Origin: Elephas maximus indicus
Lineage: Eukaryota > Chordata > Mammalia > Proboscidea > Elephantidae
DNA: 64,000 bases
Assembly (NCBI RefSeq): GCF_024166365.1
Contig: NC_064838.1
Location: 76,524,001 to 76,588,000 of the forward strand
Reading direction: 5' to 3'
Positions 22,669 through 33,564 of the stretch are shown here, one piece after another (within the stretch, counting starts at the first letter, position 1; every line of letters starts with the position of its first letter). The translations under genes were made by a program, and so were the position numbers. A model generated the notes under the pieces. It made no database searches. It saw only the letters and a program-made list of their open reading frames with translations, and was not told where the DNA came from.

Positions 22669-23221
22669 CATTCTATTAAAACTATCTTGAAGAATCCTTC
22701 TTGGCTTCTTCCAAGCTGCCCCTTCACCTCTATAAATATGTCCCCTTAGGTTATCCCTCATATTTCTCCAAACTATCATACTTTAATTGAATTCATTTCT
22801 GGATCCAGTTTGAGAGTTTTGTATCAATAAATATTTGGGATCATTGCAAATAGACTTCTGGAATGTTAGACTGTCTAGAATTACCAACTTGTTCACCCTT
22901 CTCAGGTTCTTGTCCCATGTGCCTCATCCAATTGTGTACATATTGGTAAATTCACTGGCTTTTAGATTTTTTTTTGTACCTCACCCTGATATAAAAAAAT
23001 AACCTCACTCTAAATCCAAGGATAATTTTTCTTCCTTTGGAGTTCAGTTTCCTCATCTGCTGTTTGAAATTGTAAGCAAGATCAGTCATGGCAGAAGTGT
23101 AAGCCATGTGCTCATGTAACTTATTGTTCCTGGTAAGTCTAGATACGGTTCTAAATATGCACTTGTAATTGATGATACTTTGGTGAAAATCATGCAATTT
23201 TATTATATTTTAAATCAATAC
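22669..23221. other. Unassigned spacer
   Basis: AT-rich, with no gene or confident repeat recognised. Confidence 0.35.
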
Positions 23222-23770
23222 CTGGGGTAGAATTGTTAGATTATGATTTATAGTAGCTTTAGTAGATACTAACAGTATTTCATAGTTTTCGGTAATTTTA
23301 CACTACTAGCAACAATAGGTGAGTCAAAAAGAAAATTACCATCTAGTCAATTCTGACTCATAGCAACCCTATAGGACGGAGTACAATTGTCCCATAGGGT
23401 TTCCAAGGACTGATAGATTTGAACTGCTGGCCTTTTGGTGAGCAGCCAAGCTCTTAACCAACTAGTATGCAACTAATACATCCTTCATATTAGTAATTTG
23501 CTTTTTTTTCCTCCCTATTTTCTCTTTTTTTTTAATCATCATAGACATTTCTGACCTTAATTAGTCTACTTGAAGAATCAAACTTTGGCTTTAACTCAAC
23601 TTTAATTAACATTCTTTTTAGTACTGTTAGTTGTGTCAATAATTTCATTTCTTATTCTTGTTATGTTCTTAGATTTTGATAATGAGGATATACTTAGGTC
23701 ACTGATTATGAAACTTTCTTGTTTCTTAATGACAGAAATGGTATTAATACACATTCTACATGTTTTCAAA
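23222..23770 (-). mobile_element. Old L1M fragments, reverse, split by an AfroSINE
   Basis: 23222-23328 resembles reversed L1 3'UTR (GGGGTAGAATTGTTAGATTA, AATTTTACACTACTAGCAAC). 23505-23770 resembles reversed ORF2 sequence (AATTAGTCTACTTGAAGAAT). Both are highly diverged. The two pieces come from different L1 positions, so they may be separate insertions. Confidence 0.5.
23329..23462 (-). mobile_element. AfroSINE
   Basis: This is a reverse copy: GTCAATTCTGACTCATAGCA, CCCATAGGGTTTCCAAGGA, then GCCTTTTGGTGAGCAGCCAA and CTCTTAACCA. The last few bases of the head are missing. Confidence 0.85.
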
Positions 23771-24124
23771 GGGTAAACAGAGATTATGAACATATTAAAG
23801 CCAATAAATTCAACAGTTTAGGTAGAATTGACAAATCATTTGAATGATATAAGCAACCAAAGTTCATCAAAAAAATAAATTATAGGTAATCTCAGCAGCA
23901 CTTTTTTCTTAAAGAAATTAAATGCTTGTTTCAACTCTTCCCAAAAGGAAACCTCCTGTCCAGGTATCTTCAGTGCTGAATTCTAAAAAACACTAAAGAA
24001 GAAATAATGTCAATTCTACACAAACTCTTCCAGAAAATAGAGCAGAAGATAATACATCTGAACTCATCTATTAGACCGCTGTTTCTCTGATACTTATAAA
24101 TTATAGGAGCTTATGTTCTACCTT

Positions 24125-24292
24125 GGAGCCCTGGTGGTGCAGTGGTTAAGCATTCAGCTGCTAACCAAAATGTTGGCAGTTTGGATCCACCAGCTGTTCC
24201 TTGGAAACCATATGGAGCAGTTCTACTCTGTGCTATAGTGTTGCTATGAGTCAGAATCAACTTGACGGCAACAGGTTTTTTTTTTTTTTTTG
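24125..24292 (+). mobile_element. AfroSINE, full length with T-rich end
   Basis: This begins GGAGCCCTGGTGGTGCAGTG with A- and B-box-like motifs (GGTTAAGCATTC; GTTTGGATCC), continues CCTTGGAAACCATATGGAGC and ends GTCAGAATCAACTTGACGGC plus a T-run. Confidence 0.92.
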
Positions 24293-24917
24293 ATTTTTAA
24301 CTTTGTTAGGATTTTCTACATAGATAATCATAGTATTACATGTGAATATAGACAGTTAACTTATTCCTATTCCATCATGGTGGCTACTTTTTTTTTTAAG
24401 TGAGCTTAGCATTTTTGCTGGGTATAAAACCAACATAAAATTTATATTTTAGTGCTAGTAACAAATAATCAGAAATTTAATTTACAAACATACATTTTAT
24501 AGCATTAAAATATAAATAAGATTATTTCTGAACAAACATGGGCAGCATATGTATTGAAAACTATAGAACTTTACTGAGAAAATATAAAGAGCTCAATACA
24601 TAAAAAAGATATATTTTGTTCATCAACTGGACAATGCAACATTTTGAAGTTGTCAGTTCTTCCAAAAACATCTCTAGGACAAAGCAATCTCATACCAAAA
24701 TCTGAACAAGCATGTCCTTTTTTTGAAATTTACGAACTCATTCTAATACGTATGAAAATATGAAGAATATAGATAAGTGCCCACAACTCTGAAACTCTGT
24801 GTAGTTAGAAGTCTTCCAGTACCTGATTTTAAATCGTGTGATATTTTCATAAAGAAAAACAAGTAGATAGTGGATCAGAAGAGAGAATCCAAGAGTTGGC
24901 CTATATATCCATATATC

Positions 24918-25545
24918 TGTAAAACAGTGCCTGGGGAGTATCTGTTGATAAGGGAAAAGTAAAATCAAGACCAACAGCCCAAGGCTGATTCCCATGAGGT
25001 GGAGGTCAGAAATGCTTTCTGTCTCTTCCATCTTTATCAGTTCTGACACCAACTTTCCCTTCCACTGCACCCTTTACTTCTCTGCTGGATTTAATGATTC
25101 ATTTCAATGGCCACACATAGCTCTCAGACCATACTTACAATTGTGAGGCTTATTAGGGAAGTAACAGTTTACAATTCAGGCTCAGGAACACTCAAGTATA
25201 CACTTCTTTCATCAGGATAGCTTCTTTCCAGTATGCTTACAGGCACACCTCTCCCTGGCCCTGTCTCTGCCTGAAGACACTTAGCTCTATCCCTCCATGG
25301 GTCAGGGAGCCCACTGTGTGGGTCCGGAAACCCCCTGTGCTATCTCCTGTGGGTCTGTCCTTCCTTGATGGTGGTGGGATCTTCTCTTTTCCAACTCTGG
25401 GATGGCTCACCTCAAGGCAGCGGAATGAAAAAACTGACCAATCCCTTTTGTCACAATTACCCTACCACACAGCCCCACCCAATAGCTTTGGGAGTTACAT
25501 GACCATGGCTAAAAAGGCCACACACAAGTAATCAATCTTAGAGCA
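24918..25545. mobile_element. Solo LTR fossil (endogenous retrovirus type), 5-bp TSD
   Basis: This is a 628-bp block with TG...CA ends flanked by ATATC at 24913-24917 and 25546-25550. It sits inside the L1M at 23785-26060, whose sequence resumes on the right. No internal coding region is present, so it reads as a solo LTR. The 5-bp duplication suits ERVL or ERV1 type elements; I cannot name the subfamily, and the orientation is uncertain (a reversed polyadenylation-like CTAATAAGCC on the minus strand favours minus). Confidence 0.6.
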
Positions 25546-25577
25546 ATATCTATATATCTGCATAACTATATATCTAT

Positions 25578-25720
25578 GTTGTTGTTGCCATTAGGTGCCA
25601 TTAAGTCAGTTTCAACTCGTAGCAACCCTATATACAACAGAATGGAGCACTGACTGGTCCTGTGCCATCCTTACAATCATTGCTATGTCTGAACCCATTG
25701 TTGCAGCCACTGTGTGTCAA
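25578..25720 (-). mobile_element. RTE-clade LINE 3' tail fragment
   Basis: This is a short reverse RTE end: GTTGTTGCCATTAGGTGCCA, CAACTCGTAGCAACCCTAT, CAACAGAATGGAGCACTGAC and CATTGTTGCAGCCACTGTG. Confidence 0.85.
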
Positions 25721-26060
25721 TGCTATATATATGTATGTGTATAATCAGCTAATTTTTACCAAATGTCTGTCATCAATTCATTGGAAAAATGATTGTCTTT
25801 CCAACAAATGGTGATGGGTCAACTGGACATCCTTAATTACCGATAATAAAATGAACTTTAATGTATACCACACACCTCACACAAAATTATTTCAAAGTAG
25901 ATCATAGACCTACAGGAATATGTAAAAGTATTGAGTACTTTGAATATGCTCAGGAGAATATTTTTATGACTTTGGATCAAGTATATAACTTTAAAGTATG
26001 ACTCTAACCACATGATCCATAAAGAACTAATAATTGGACTGTATAACATTAAAACTTTAT

Positions 26061-26947
26061 TTCAGAACAATTGGGGATGACCAGAGATCAGTTATTCTGT
26101 AATTGATGTATTTGCATGGGTCTCTATGGAGAATCCTGGTGTGTGTGTTTGTGTGTGTTGGGAGGCAGAGAACTGACTGAGACTGACTAGAGATATGACA
26201 AGCTGTCTCCTGTGGATTGATACAGCCTTGCTTGAGCAAATCATGATCAACACTGGAATTTTTTTGAAGTGGTCAGAAGGTTCCGATATCCTTAATTCTG
26301 AATAGCTAGAATCTTTCATCTACTCACAGTTGTTTAACTTTGAAAATATGGAAGAAATACTGAACTTAGAAATACTCTGCTTCTCGTACATACTAAATGT
26401 TTGAGCCAGTTTTTTAGTCTTTAGAAGCTTTGGTACTCTTCTCTGCATAATAGAGCAGTTCTTATGTCAAAATATGCATTGTTGTGGGTACTAGATGATG
26501 TAATAAAGCACTGCATAATTGCTTAATATAGTCAGGCTGTTATTGTTGCTAAGTAGATTGATCTGAACTAGTTAAGGTACTGTAAAAATTGAGTTCTTGA
26601 AGTTTTACATATATGAAAAAACTTTTAAAGTATGGGTTTTTATATGTTGGAAAGAGGGAAAGGGGCTAACTGAATTTCAGAGTGTGCAGGTTGTGATGAG
26701 CCTAAACCACTTGTAAATATTCAGTGAAACAGGAAAAAGAACTGAGTGGTAAAGAGAATAACAGCTTTCCTGCACTTTTTTGTTGATTTCCTCTCATTTT
26801 TCCGTGTTTTTATACTGAATAAAGTACCTTTTCCTCTTACCATATGTGTGGGGCAAAGATGTCACATCTATGCTTTTTTTTTTTTTTTTGTCTGATTCCC
26901 CAACCGTCTATTCCCTGACTACAAATAACGTGGTCCCAGTCAAGATC
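26061..26947. other. Unassigned spacer
   Basis: AT-rich, with no gene recognised. There is a short GT-rich tract near 26138-26160 and a T-run near 26875-26890. Confidence 0.35.
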
Positions 26948-27108
26948 TGGAGTCCTGGTGGCACAGTGGTTAAGAGCTACGGCTGCTAACTCATAAAAGC
27001 TCAGAAATTCGAACCCACCAGTCACTCCTTGGAAACTCTATGAGGCGAGTTCTACTCTGACCTATTGGGTCTCTATGGGTTGGAATTTACCTGATGGCAA
27101 CGGGTTTT
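26948..27108 (+). mobile_element. AfroSINE
   Basis: Forward copy: GGAGTCCTGGTGGCACAGTG, TTCGAACCCACCAGTCACTC, CCTTGGAAACTCTATGAGGC and CTGATGGCAACGGGTTTT. Confidence 0.9.
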
Positions 27109-30100
27109 ATATATTTATTAATTGGTAGCCATGATCTTACAGGTCACTGACTTTATTGGTCTATCTACTTCTAAACACCTAGGTTACTTTTTATAGTAAT
27201 CCATATTGGACTGTAAATGCCTGTCTTTGGTTCTCTCTATCCTACCTCATCTCAGATTTCCTGATGGCTGACCTAATATTATTCCAGGCTACAGTATTTT
27301 TCCTCCTATTCTTCAGAAAGCTAGATGAGCACAGAGTCAGAAGGGTTTTCTGAACTGTTCTTTGTCTAACTATAACATGTTGAGGTCTCTATAGAAAGTA
27401 AAGTTAGGACCAGAAAATGCCCAGAGGTACCAGGACCATTATGGTGTACAGCCAATTAATGCCATTTGGCAATGACATGCTTAGAAATGCTTTTGGGAAT
27501 ATGATTACATAGAGCTTTCAAAGACTTATGAATTCGCCATTGTCACATAAGTTTATATTCTGCTCTTCTCCCGAAATTTCCTTCTGGCATACGCATCAAA
27601 CAGATGACTCCTAGGAATTAAATATGTGTGTTAGATTTTGGGGGAATTTCAAAGCTCCTTTTGTTTATTTTTTAGTCTTAGGTAGTGTTAAGATATTAAA
27701 CCTGCATTGAAAAGTCCCACCTTGCTTTTCTATGGAATATAGACCCACTTTTCTTTGCACCCCTGATGGTTTAGTGGATATGTCAAGTCCACTAACCCTT
27801 GTAAATCTGTAACATGTTCTGAAGGGTTTTTTGATTTTATAAATATTTTTAGAGAATTAACCTAAGTGTGCTTGAATTATTGGTTTGTAATTCTCTACAC
27901 TTTATTTGATTTAGATGCTGCAGAAAAATTACCAGGGAGAAATTTTTTTCTGATACAGCCTAAAGCTACCCAAATCAGACTTGAAGGTCAGTGAATTACC
28001 CATGCTGCCTTGGTTTGGGGAAAGCCCATCAACCATGTTTACACAGAGTACATACTATTAGTCTTTATTCCACCTATTTTCTTTCTTAAAGCTATAACTT
28101 CTCTGAATTACATGTTAATTTGATTAGTATAAAAAAGTTAGAGCATACTTTAGTTTTAAATGTACTCAAACAGAATAGCAGTTGAGAGCAGTAGAGTTAA
28201 AGTTAATGAAATCTTCAAGTTGGCAGTGAGCTTCACTGAGTCCCGCTCTAGTGCTAATATATCTTCCTTGACATTCATATCAAAGAATAACCTTATTTAT
28301 GCTTGAATATTTATAATATTGAAGAATTTCTCATATTCCAATAGACATCCCATCCTAAAGATTAGATTCATCTGTGTCAACTAAGGTAAGTTTGTAGCAT
28401 GGCATGAATCCTCTACTAGAAAATGTAACTGGTGGTGGAAATTGTACTTTAACTAAAAAAGCATCTGTTCTCATCATGCTGAGAGAACATCAAAAAGGGT
28501 ATGCAGAATTTATTTAATACTACCAAAGAAATAAGTTAATCGTTTGACTAGATTCTTTTTAGTACAAGAAAAAAAAATTCATTTTAGTGGTTAATGTTAA
28601 GAAATACTCCAAAACAGCCAATCTGTCATCAGAGTAACTTATTATTTTTTTAACTAAAGGACTGTTTAAATTGCAGTTACCTGATCATCTTCTTTAAATA
28701 TATGCTTTTTTTGGGGGGAGGACGGGTTGTTTATATCCTTCTTGAACTTGATTATATATATCTGCAAGGTAGCTTCAGTAGTTGGTAAACTAACTTCTCA
28801 CGCAAAGAAGAGGGGAAATAAAAGTAAAATAATCTGTGTGCCATGAACTGTGTATGATACTGGAGTATTTATATCACCTCCTATATTTATCATTATATTC
28901 CTGAATGATCGGTTGCATAGATGAGGAAAATGAGGCTTAAAGAAAATTACCCCCAAGATTCATAACTGGTCAGTTTATTTAAAGACCTCGATAGTTCTAC
29001 CTCTCTCTGGGTGCCGCTTAAAAGGTAGTTGACTAACCTTTCTTTCTTTTCATCAATTATGATTTCACTTCTCTCCTAGGAGTTTTCCTTACTATCTACA
29101 AGGACAAGAAATATTATTTGTTTTTGTATCAGTAGTTCTTTCTCACCTATCTGTATTTTTATTCCGGTATACCTTTGCTAACAGCAGTCATCATAATAGC
29201 ATGCTCCCAGAGAGGATGAGATTTTAAGAACTATTAGATTAAACACCTGTGATGATTTAGAAAACAAGTAAACATCTTGACTGACTAAATTTACATTTTG
29301 GTAAAACTAAAAGAAAATTATTTTAAATTGAGTTACAATTGGAGAATTGTCTGAGCATGTTTGGATAACTTGTCAACATGCATGTTTCCTGTCATCCATG
29401 CCCCTCATCCCATCACACTCTGCTCTTAAGCAAAACCAGACAGAGTGAGAATTGAGATATGTAGCTTCTAGTATCCACAGAATGTTACTTTCTAACCTTG
29501 AAAATTTACTTAGATTCTCTTGATTTTTGTCTGTTTTCTTGAAAAACAGGGATTTGGATTAATCAAGCAATGCCTACTTATAAATTGTTCACCGGCTTAT
29601 TCATGTTATAATTATCTTTAAATCAATTTGTTTCAGGTAAATAAATATATTTGAAAAATAAACATTATATCTTCTAATAAACAAGAAAGCAGTGTTAGTT
29701 GTTAGAAGAAAAAACAGGCTAATGAACCAAAAAATATTAAAATGTATTTACTTATTTTTAAGAGCTGAACATTATGAGCCTGATAATTATTTTTAGTTTG
29801 TTAAAAAATGAAGGAATGAGCCCCTTGTAGCTGTAGTGAAGTCATAGTAGGAACAAGCTGAGACTTTCTCCTTGATGAAGTGAAATTTTTGAATATCAGT
29901 TAAAAATAGAATTGGTTTTCTCACAGTACGAAAGCATTCTTATGAAAGCATTCTGTGTTTTAAGAAATATCTGGTCAGCCAACTAACTGTTACGTTAGAT
30001 CCTGACTAAGGCAGGAGGTAGCTCCCCTGGGTGCCTTACAATTTCTCGTAACTGGATAAAATAGCCATTGGAAGTACATTCTTTCTATTTTGTGTCCGAT

Positions 30101-30991
30101 GCCCAAATGTCTCAAGATTAAGCAAAAGGTATATGTGATTTGTGAGTTTGTTATTATTCATTCATAACTGACAACTAAGTTTGTCTTAGTTATATTTGTT
30201 ACAATCTTCTTTTATTGACGTCTGTTGCCTGGAATGCATATAAAAGCAAGAAATTGCTAGCAGAGCCCATAAAATACGCACTTTTCAAAACTTGAGCAAT
30301 TCTATTGTTTTATCTTTCCTTTTGCCTTCACAAACTTGAATAACAATATGTTACCAAAAGTAGTTTTTAACATGTGAAATGTAAATAGGAGAAATGAATT
30401 AATTTGCTGATTATTTTTTACAGCTCCAGTCATTAATTGAAATTCTTTTCTGGACACTTTTAAATATAACTAAATCTACATTGCTTAAACCCATTGGCAA
30501 TGTTTGCTTACACGGCAACCAAAAGTACATGCTACGTATACTAAAGTTCGGCAATTTAAGTTGGAGTGTTGTAAACATACTTAAATTTCCTGAGCACACA
30601 CTCCCAGATAATTCAGGGGTGGTGAACCAGATCGTGCTGTGAGATGGAAAGTTGAACAAGGCACACGCTCATTTAAAAATAGGCAATTTTAAAAAATGTT
30701 ATTAAGTAGATTAAGTATTTGTTATCAACATCATATAATTAACAGTAAAAAGTGTTTCCTTCTTGATCAGGGTAATAAAAATATTTTTAAAACCTAGTGG
30801 TAAATTAAATAAAATACAAAATTATTCCAGTATAAAATCACTTCACAGTAGATTTGTAAAATAAGACAATATAAAAGAAGAAGCCTAATTCTGTAAACAC
30901 AGAATAATTATTATTAACTTTAATTCATACTAATCCATTTTTGGTATATTTTATATTATTGTTATTATACTACTAATTTTGATTAGCATTT
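27109..30991. other. Repeat-poor AT-rich flank upstream of the OR4P-like gene
   Basis: I recognise no gene and no confident SINE, LINE or LTR in this 3.9-kb stretch, the longest such gap in the first half of the window. It contains short A/T runs and a GGGGGGAGG patch near 28713. Distal 5' untranslated exons or enhancers of the receptor could lie here, but nothing in the sequence proves it. Confidence 0.4.
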
Positions 30992-31000
30992 ATGTTTTCT

Positions 31001-31010
31001 TTATTTTCAG
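31001..31010 (+). promoter_or_regulatory. Probable 3' splice acceptor ahead of the OR4P-like coding exon
   Basis: TTATTTTCAG forms a pyrimidine tract plus AG, 39 bases before the start codon. The paralogue at 63036 has a comparable site (CTCTTTTCTTTCAG, ending 62991) 45 bases before its ATG. Many OR genes splice noncoding upstream exons to such sites. Confidence 0.45.
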
Positions 31011-31048
31011 ATACTCAATTGTTTATGACATACACTAAACTGATAGAT

Positions 31049-32014
31049 ATGGAAAATCAGAGAAACATCTCAGAATTCATTCTTTTGGGACTTTCTTATG
31101 ATCCAAATATACAACTATTTTGCTTTGCACTATTCTTATTCTGCTATGTTGTCCTCTTGGTAGGAAACCTTCTGATTCTAGTTTCCATTCAATGTAGCTC
31201 CCTTTTTCACCAACCAATGTACTATTTCCTTAGCCACTTGTCTTCTATGGATATCTGCTATACCTCTAGTGTCACACCCAAACTGATTGGTGACCTACTG
31301 GTAGAGACAAAATCCATCTCTTATGGTAATTGCATGCTACAGGTCTTCACCATGCACTTCTTTGGCAATATCGAGGTCTTCATTCTTACCGCTATGGCCT
31401 TTGATCGCTATGTTACCATCTGCAAACCTCTCCACTACCTGATTATCATGAACAGAACAAGATGTAATCTTATTGTCTTAGCTGCCTGGGCTGGTAGAGC
31501 AGTCCATTCCTTTCCTCAATTATCTATGACAATCAGGTTGCCCTTTTGTGGAGCTAATGAAATTGATCACTATTTTTGTGATATCTTCCCTTTGCTAAAA
31601 GTTGCCTGTACTGATACCTATATCACTGGTGTTCTTGTAGTTGCCAATTCAGGCATGGTCGCCTTAGTAACCTTTGTTGTCTTATTTGTTTCTTAGGTCA
31701 TTATATTATTCACCTTAAGAAATCACTCAGCTGAGGGAAGACGCAAAGCCCTGTCTACCTGTGGGTCTCATATTACTGTGGTAGTCTTGTTTTTTGGGCC
31801 TTCAATCTTTGCCTACCTTAGACCTCCTACCACATTCCCAGAGGATAAAGTATTTACTCTATTTTATACCATCATTGCTCCTATGTTCAATCCCTTAATC
31901 TATACCCTGAGAAATACAGAGATGAAAAATGTCATGAGAAAAGTTTGGTGTCAAGCTTATTTTCAAAGGGGGCTAACTGTTAATGTGAAGAAGCTAAACA
32001 ACTTTACAAAATGA
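31049..32014 (+). pseudogene. Olfactory receptor OR4P-like, single nonsense codon
   Basis: Odorant GPCR of the OR4P group; human OR4P4 shares segments such as LFCYxxxxxGNLL and PKLxxDLL. I chose ATG 31049 because [10 protein letters not shown] matches the normal OR N-terminus (glycosylation site NIS at residues 6-8); an upstream in-frame ATG at 30992 would add 19 residues that the paralogue does not support. Landmarks: GN in TM1 (residues 39-40), PMYYFL (56-61), disulphide Cys 95, MAFDRY (116-121), loop-2 Cys 167, 177 and 187, KALSTCGSH (233-241), [12 protein letters not shown] (278-289). The only defect seen is TAG at 31694-31696 (codon 216), where the paralogue at 63036 has Tyr; this Tyr in TM5 is nearly invariant in ORs. 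The remaining 105 codons stay open to TGA 32012-32014. The C-tail is longer than usual. Death looks recent, and an intact allele may exist. Confidence 0.92.
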
Positions 32015-32180
32015 AGTTGCTAATTGTGAAACAGAAATGTTAGAAACTATCTCATAGTTTATGTTTCCATTATATCATGAGGGGATTAAATGAAGGAACT
32101 AAGATTTACAAGTTAAAACAATATACTAATCAAATACTAATCTACCATGTAAAAATTAATAGAAAACCTAGTTAGTTGAG

Positions 32181-32242
32181 AAAAACAAACAAACCCAGTG
32201 CCATCGAGTCAATTCCGACTCATAGCGACCCTATAGTTAATT
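32181..32242 (-). mobile_element. Tiny AfroSINE 3' fragment (62 bp) with near-perfect TSD
   Basis: This is the reversed tail only (CCAGTGCCATCGAGTCAATT, then CCGACTCATAGCGACCCTAT). It is flanked by TAGTTAGTTGAG at 32169-32180 and TAGTTAATTGAG at 32243-32254. Confidence 0.75.
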
Positions 32243-32287
32243 TAGTTAATTGAGGGGGTGGAATATTAAGGTGGTATAGGAAGAGTT

Positions 32288-32322
32288 GTTGTTGTTAGGT
32301 GCCATCTAGTCGGTTCCGACTC
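32288..32322 (-). mobile_element. 35-bp RTE tail insertion with perfect 12-bp TSD
   Basis: Only the last bases of the RTE/AfroSINE tail are present (GTTGTTGTTAGGTGCCATC, then GTCGGTTCCGACTC). They are bounded by ATAGGAAGAGTT at 32276-32287 and 32323-32334. Confidence 0.85.
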
Positions 32323-32474
32323 ATAGGAAGAGTTAGCTGCATGAAATGTCTTCTGGACTATACCAATTAAAATGACGATATACTGAGCAGCGAATTTTAA
32401 TGCAAACAATTTTTAATGATTAAACAACCCCAATGCCATTATTTCATTTAAAACTTTAGAATTGGGTGCAAGAC

Positions 32475-32697
32475 CATATGTTGATATGCGTTCTTTGGTA
32501 ATGAAGAAGTTAAAATCTCTAAATTATATGCTAATCTTTTGTTGCTGCTAGTATATTGACCTACACATACTCTAATGGCTGAATCAGTGAACGCATATGT
32601 TGATATGCGTTCTTTGGTAATGAAGAAGTTAAAATCTCTAAATTATATGCTAATTTTTTGTTGCTGCTAGTATATTGACCTACACATACTCTAATGG
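32475..32697 (+). repeat. 119-bp tandem duplication, two copies
   Basis: CATATGTTGATATGCGTTCT starts at 32475 and again at 32594. The copies stay alignable for about 104 bp (to TCTAATGG) with one substitution visible. The near identity implies a recent event. Confidence 0.92.
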
Positions 32698-33018
32698 TAG
32701 AATCTTTTTTGAAATAGTGTAAGTGTCAGTTTCCTGAGTTTCAAGTACGAAAATGATAACTAGTAGAGGCAGAGTGAAATCAGTTATTCAGAATGTTGAA
32801 AACATGCTCAATGCTATTCCACCCATTGGTTAAAATGTTTAAACATTTCTATAAATTTTCTGATATTCTTAATTATAAAATTGAAGTGTTGACTCACCCT
32901 TACCTGCCTAATATTGGTAAGAAATATCTTGTTATTGGATTCAGAACTGAAGACCTTTCCTGCTAAAAAAAGCATGAAGAAATTAGAAACTCTAAAAACC
33001 AGTCATTCAATCAGACAA

Positions 33019-33564
33019 GGACCATATCAACCAACAAACAAATAAACAAGCAAACAAACAAAAAACAGCAATCAAAAAACACTATGGCACAATGGGCAAA
33101 ATAAACCATCTTATAACTATCTTGAAGAGGACATTTCTGAGAAAAATTTCCTAGGGAAACCAGAAGAAAAATTGATCAAATGTCATTTTTTGGGGGGGGG
33201 TATCTTCATTGGAACTAAAAAAAAAAAATGTGTCTTAAGAAACAGAGCAGATATCAAAATGACGAGGTGGCTGGGTAACTAGAGATAATGAAAATAGAGA
33301 TACAGAGCTGTTGCTGTTGCTAGGTGCAGTGGAGAGGGTTCCGACTCCTCACCTTACGTACAACAAAACAAAACACTGCCCGGTCCTTTGCCATCCTCAG
33401 AATCATCGTTATGCTTTAGCCCATTGTTGCAGCCATTGTGTCGATCCAACCAGCCAAGGAACATAACAACCAGCAAACAAAGAAACAAAACAAACAAAAA
33501 GCAGCAATCAAAAACCACTGTGGCACAATGGGCAAAATAAATCCTCTTGTAACTACCTCGAAGA
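33019..33564 (+). repeat. Local direct duplication, copies at 33019-33129 and 33458-33564
   Basis: Both copies run from a CAAACAAA-rich start through CAGCAATCAAAAA, a GGCACAATGGGCAAAATAAA core and a GAAGAG end. Identity looks like about 85 percent. I cannot assign the unit to a known repeat family. An RTE tail lies between the copies. Confidence 0.75.
33308..33450 (-). mobile_element. RTE-clade LINE 3' tail fragment
   Basis: Reverse tail: GTTGCTGTTGCTAGGTGCAG, CAAAACACTGCCCGGTCCTT and CCCATTGTTGCAGCCATTGT. Confidence 0.85.

Larger units (their letters stand above)
23785..26060 (+). mobile_element. Old L1M LINE (ORF2), broken into pieces by later insertions
   Basis: Consecutive L1 ORF2 pieces appear at 23785-24110 (CAATTCTACACAAACTCTTC), 24293-24917 (TTGAAAACTATAGAACTTTA; CAGTTCTTCCAAAAACATC) and 25721-26060 (AACAAATGGTGATGGGTCAA; TAATTGGACTGTATAACATT). 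Insertions between them are an AfroSINE (24125-24292), an LTR (24918-25545) and an RTE tail (25578-25720). Divergence is high and no frame survives. The collinear order supports one original element. Confidence 0.7.

Noticed and set aside
24738-25070. 110-codon frame on the minus strand
   Set aside because: It crosses the junction between an old L1M and a solo LTR, so it cannot be a gene.
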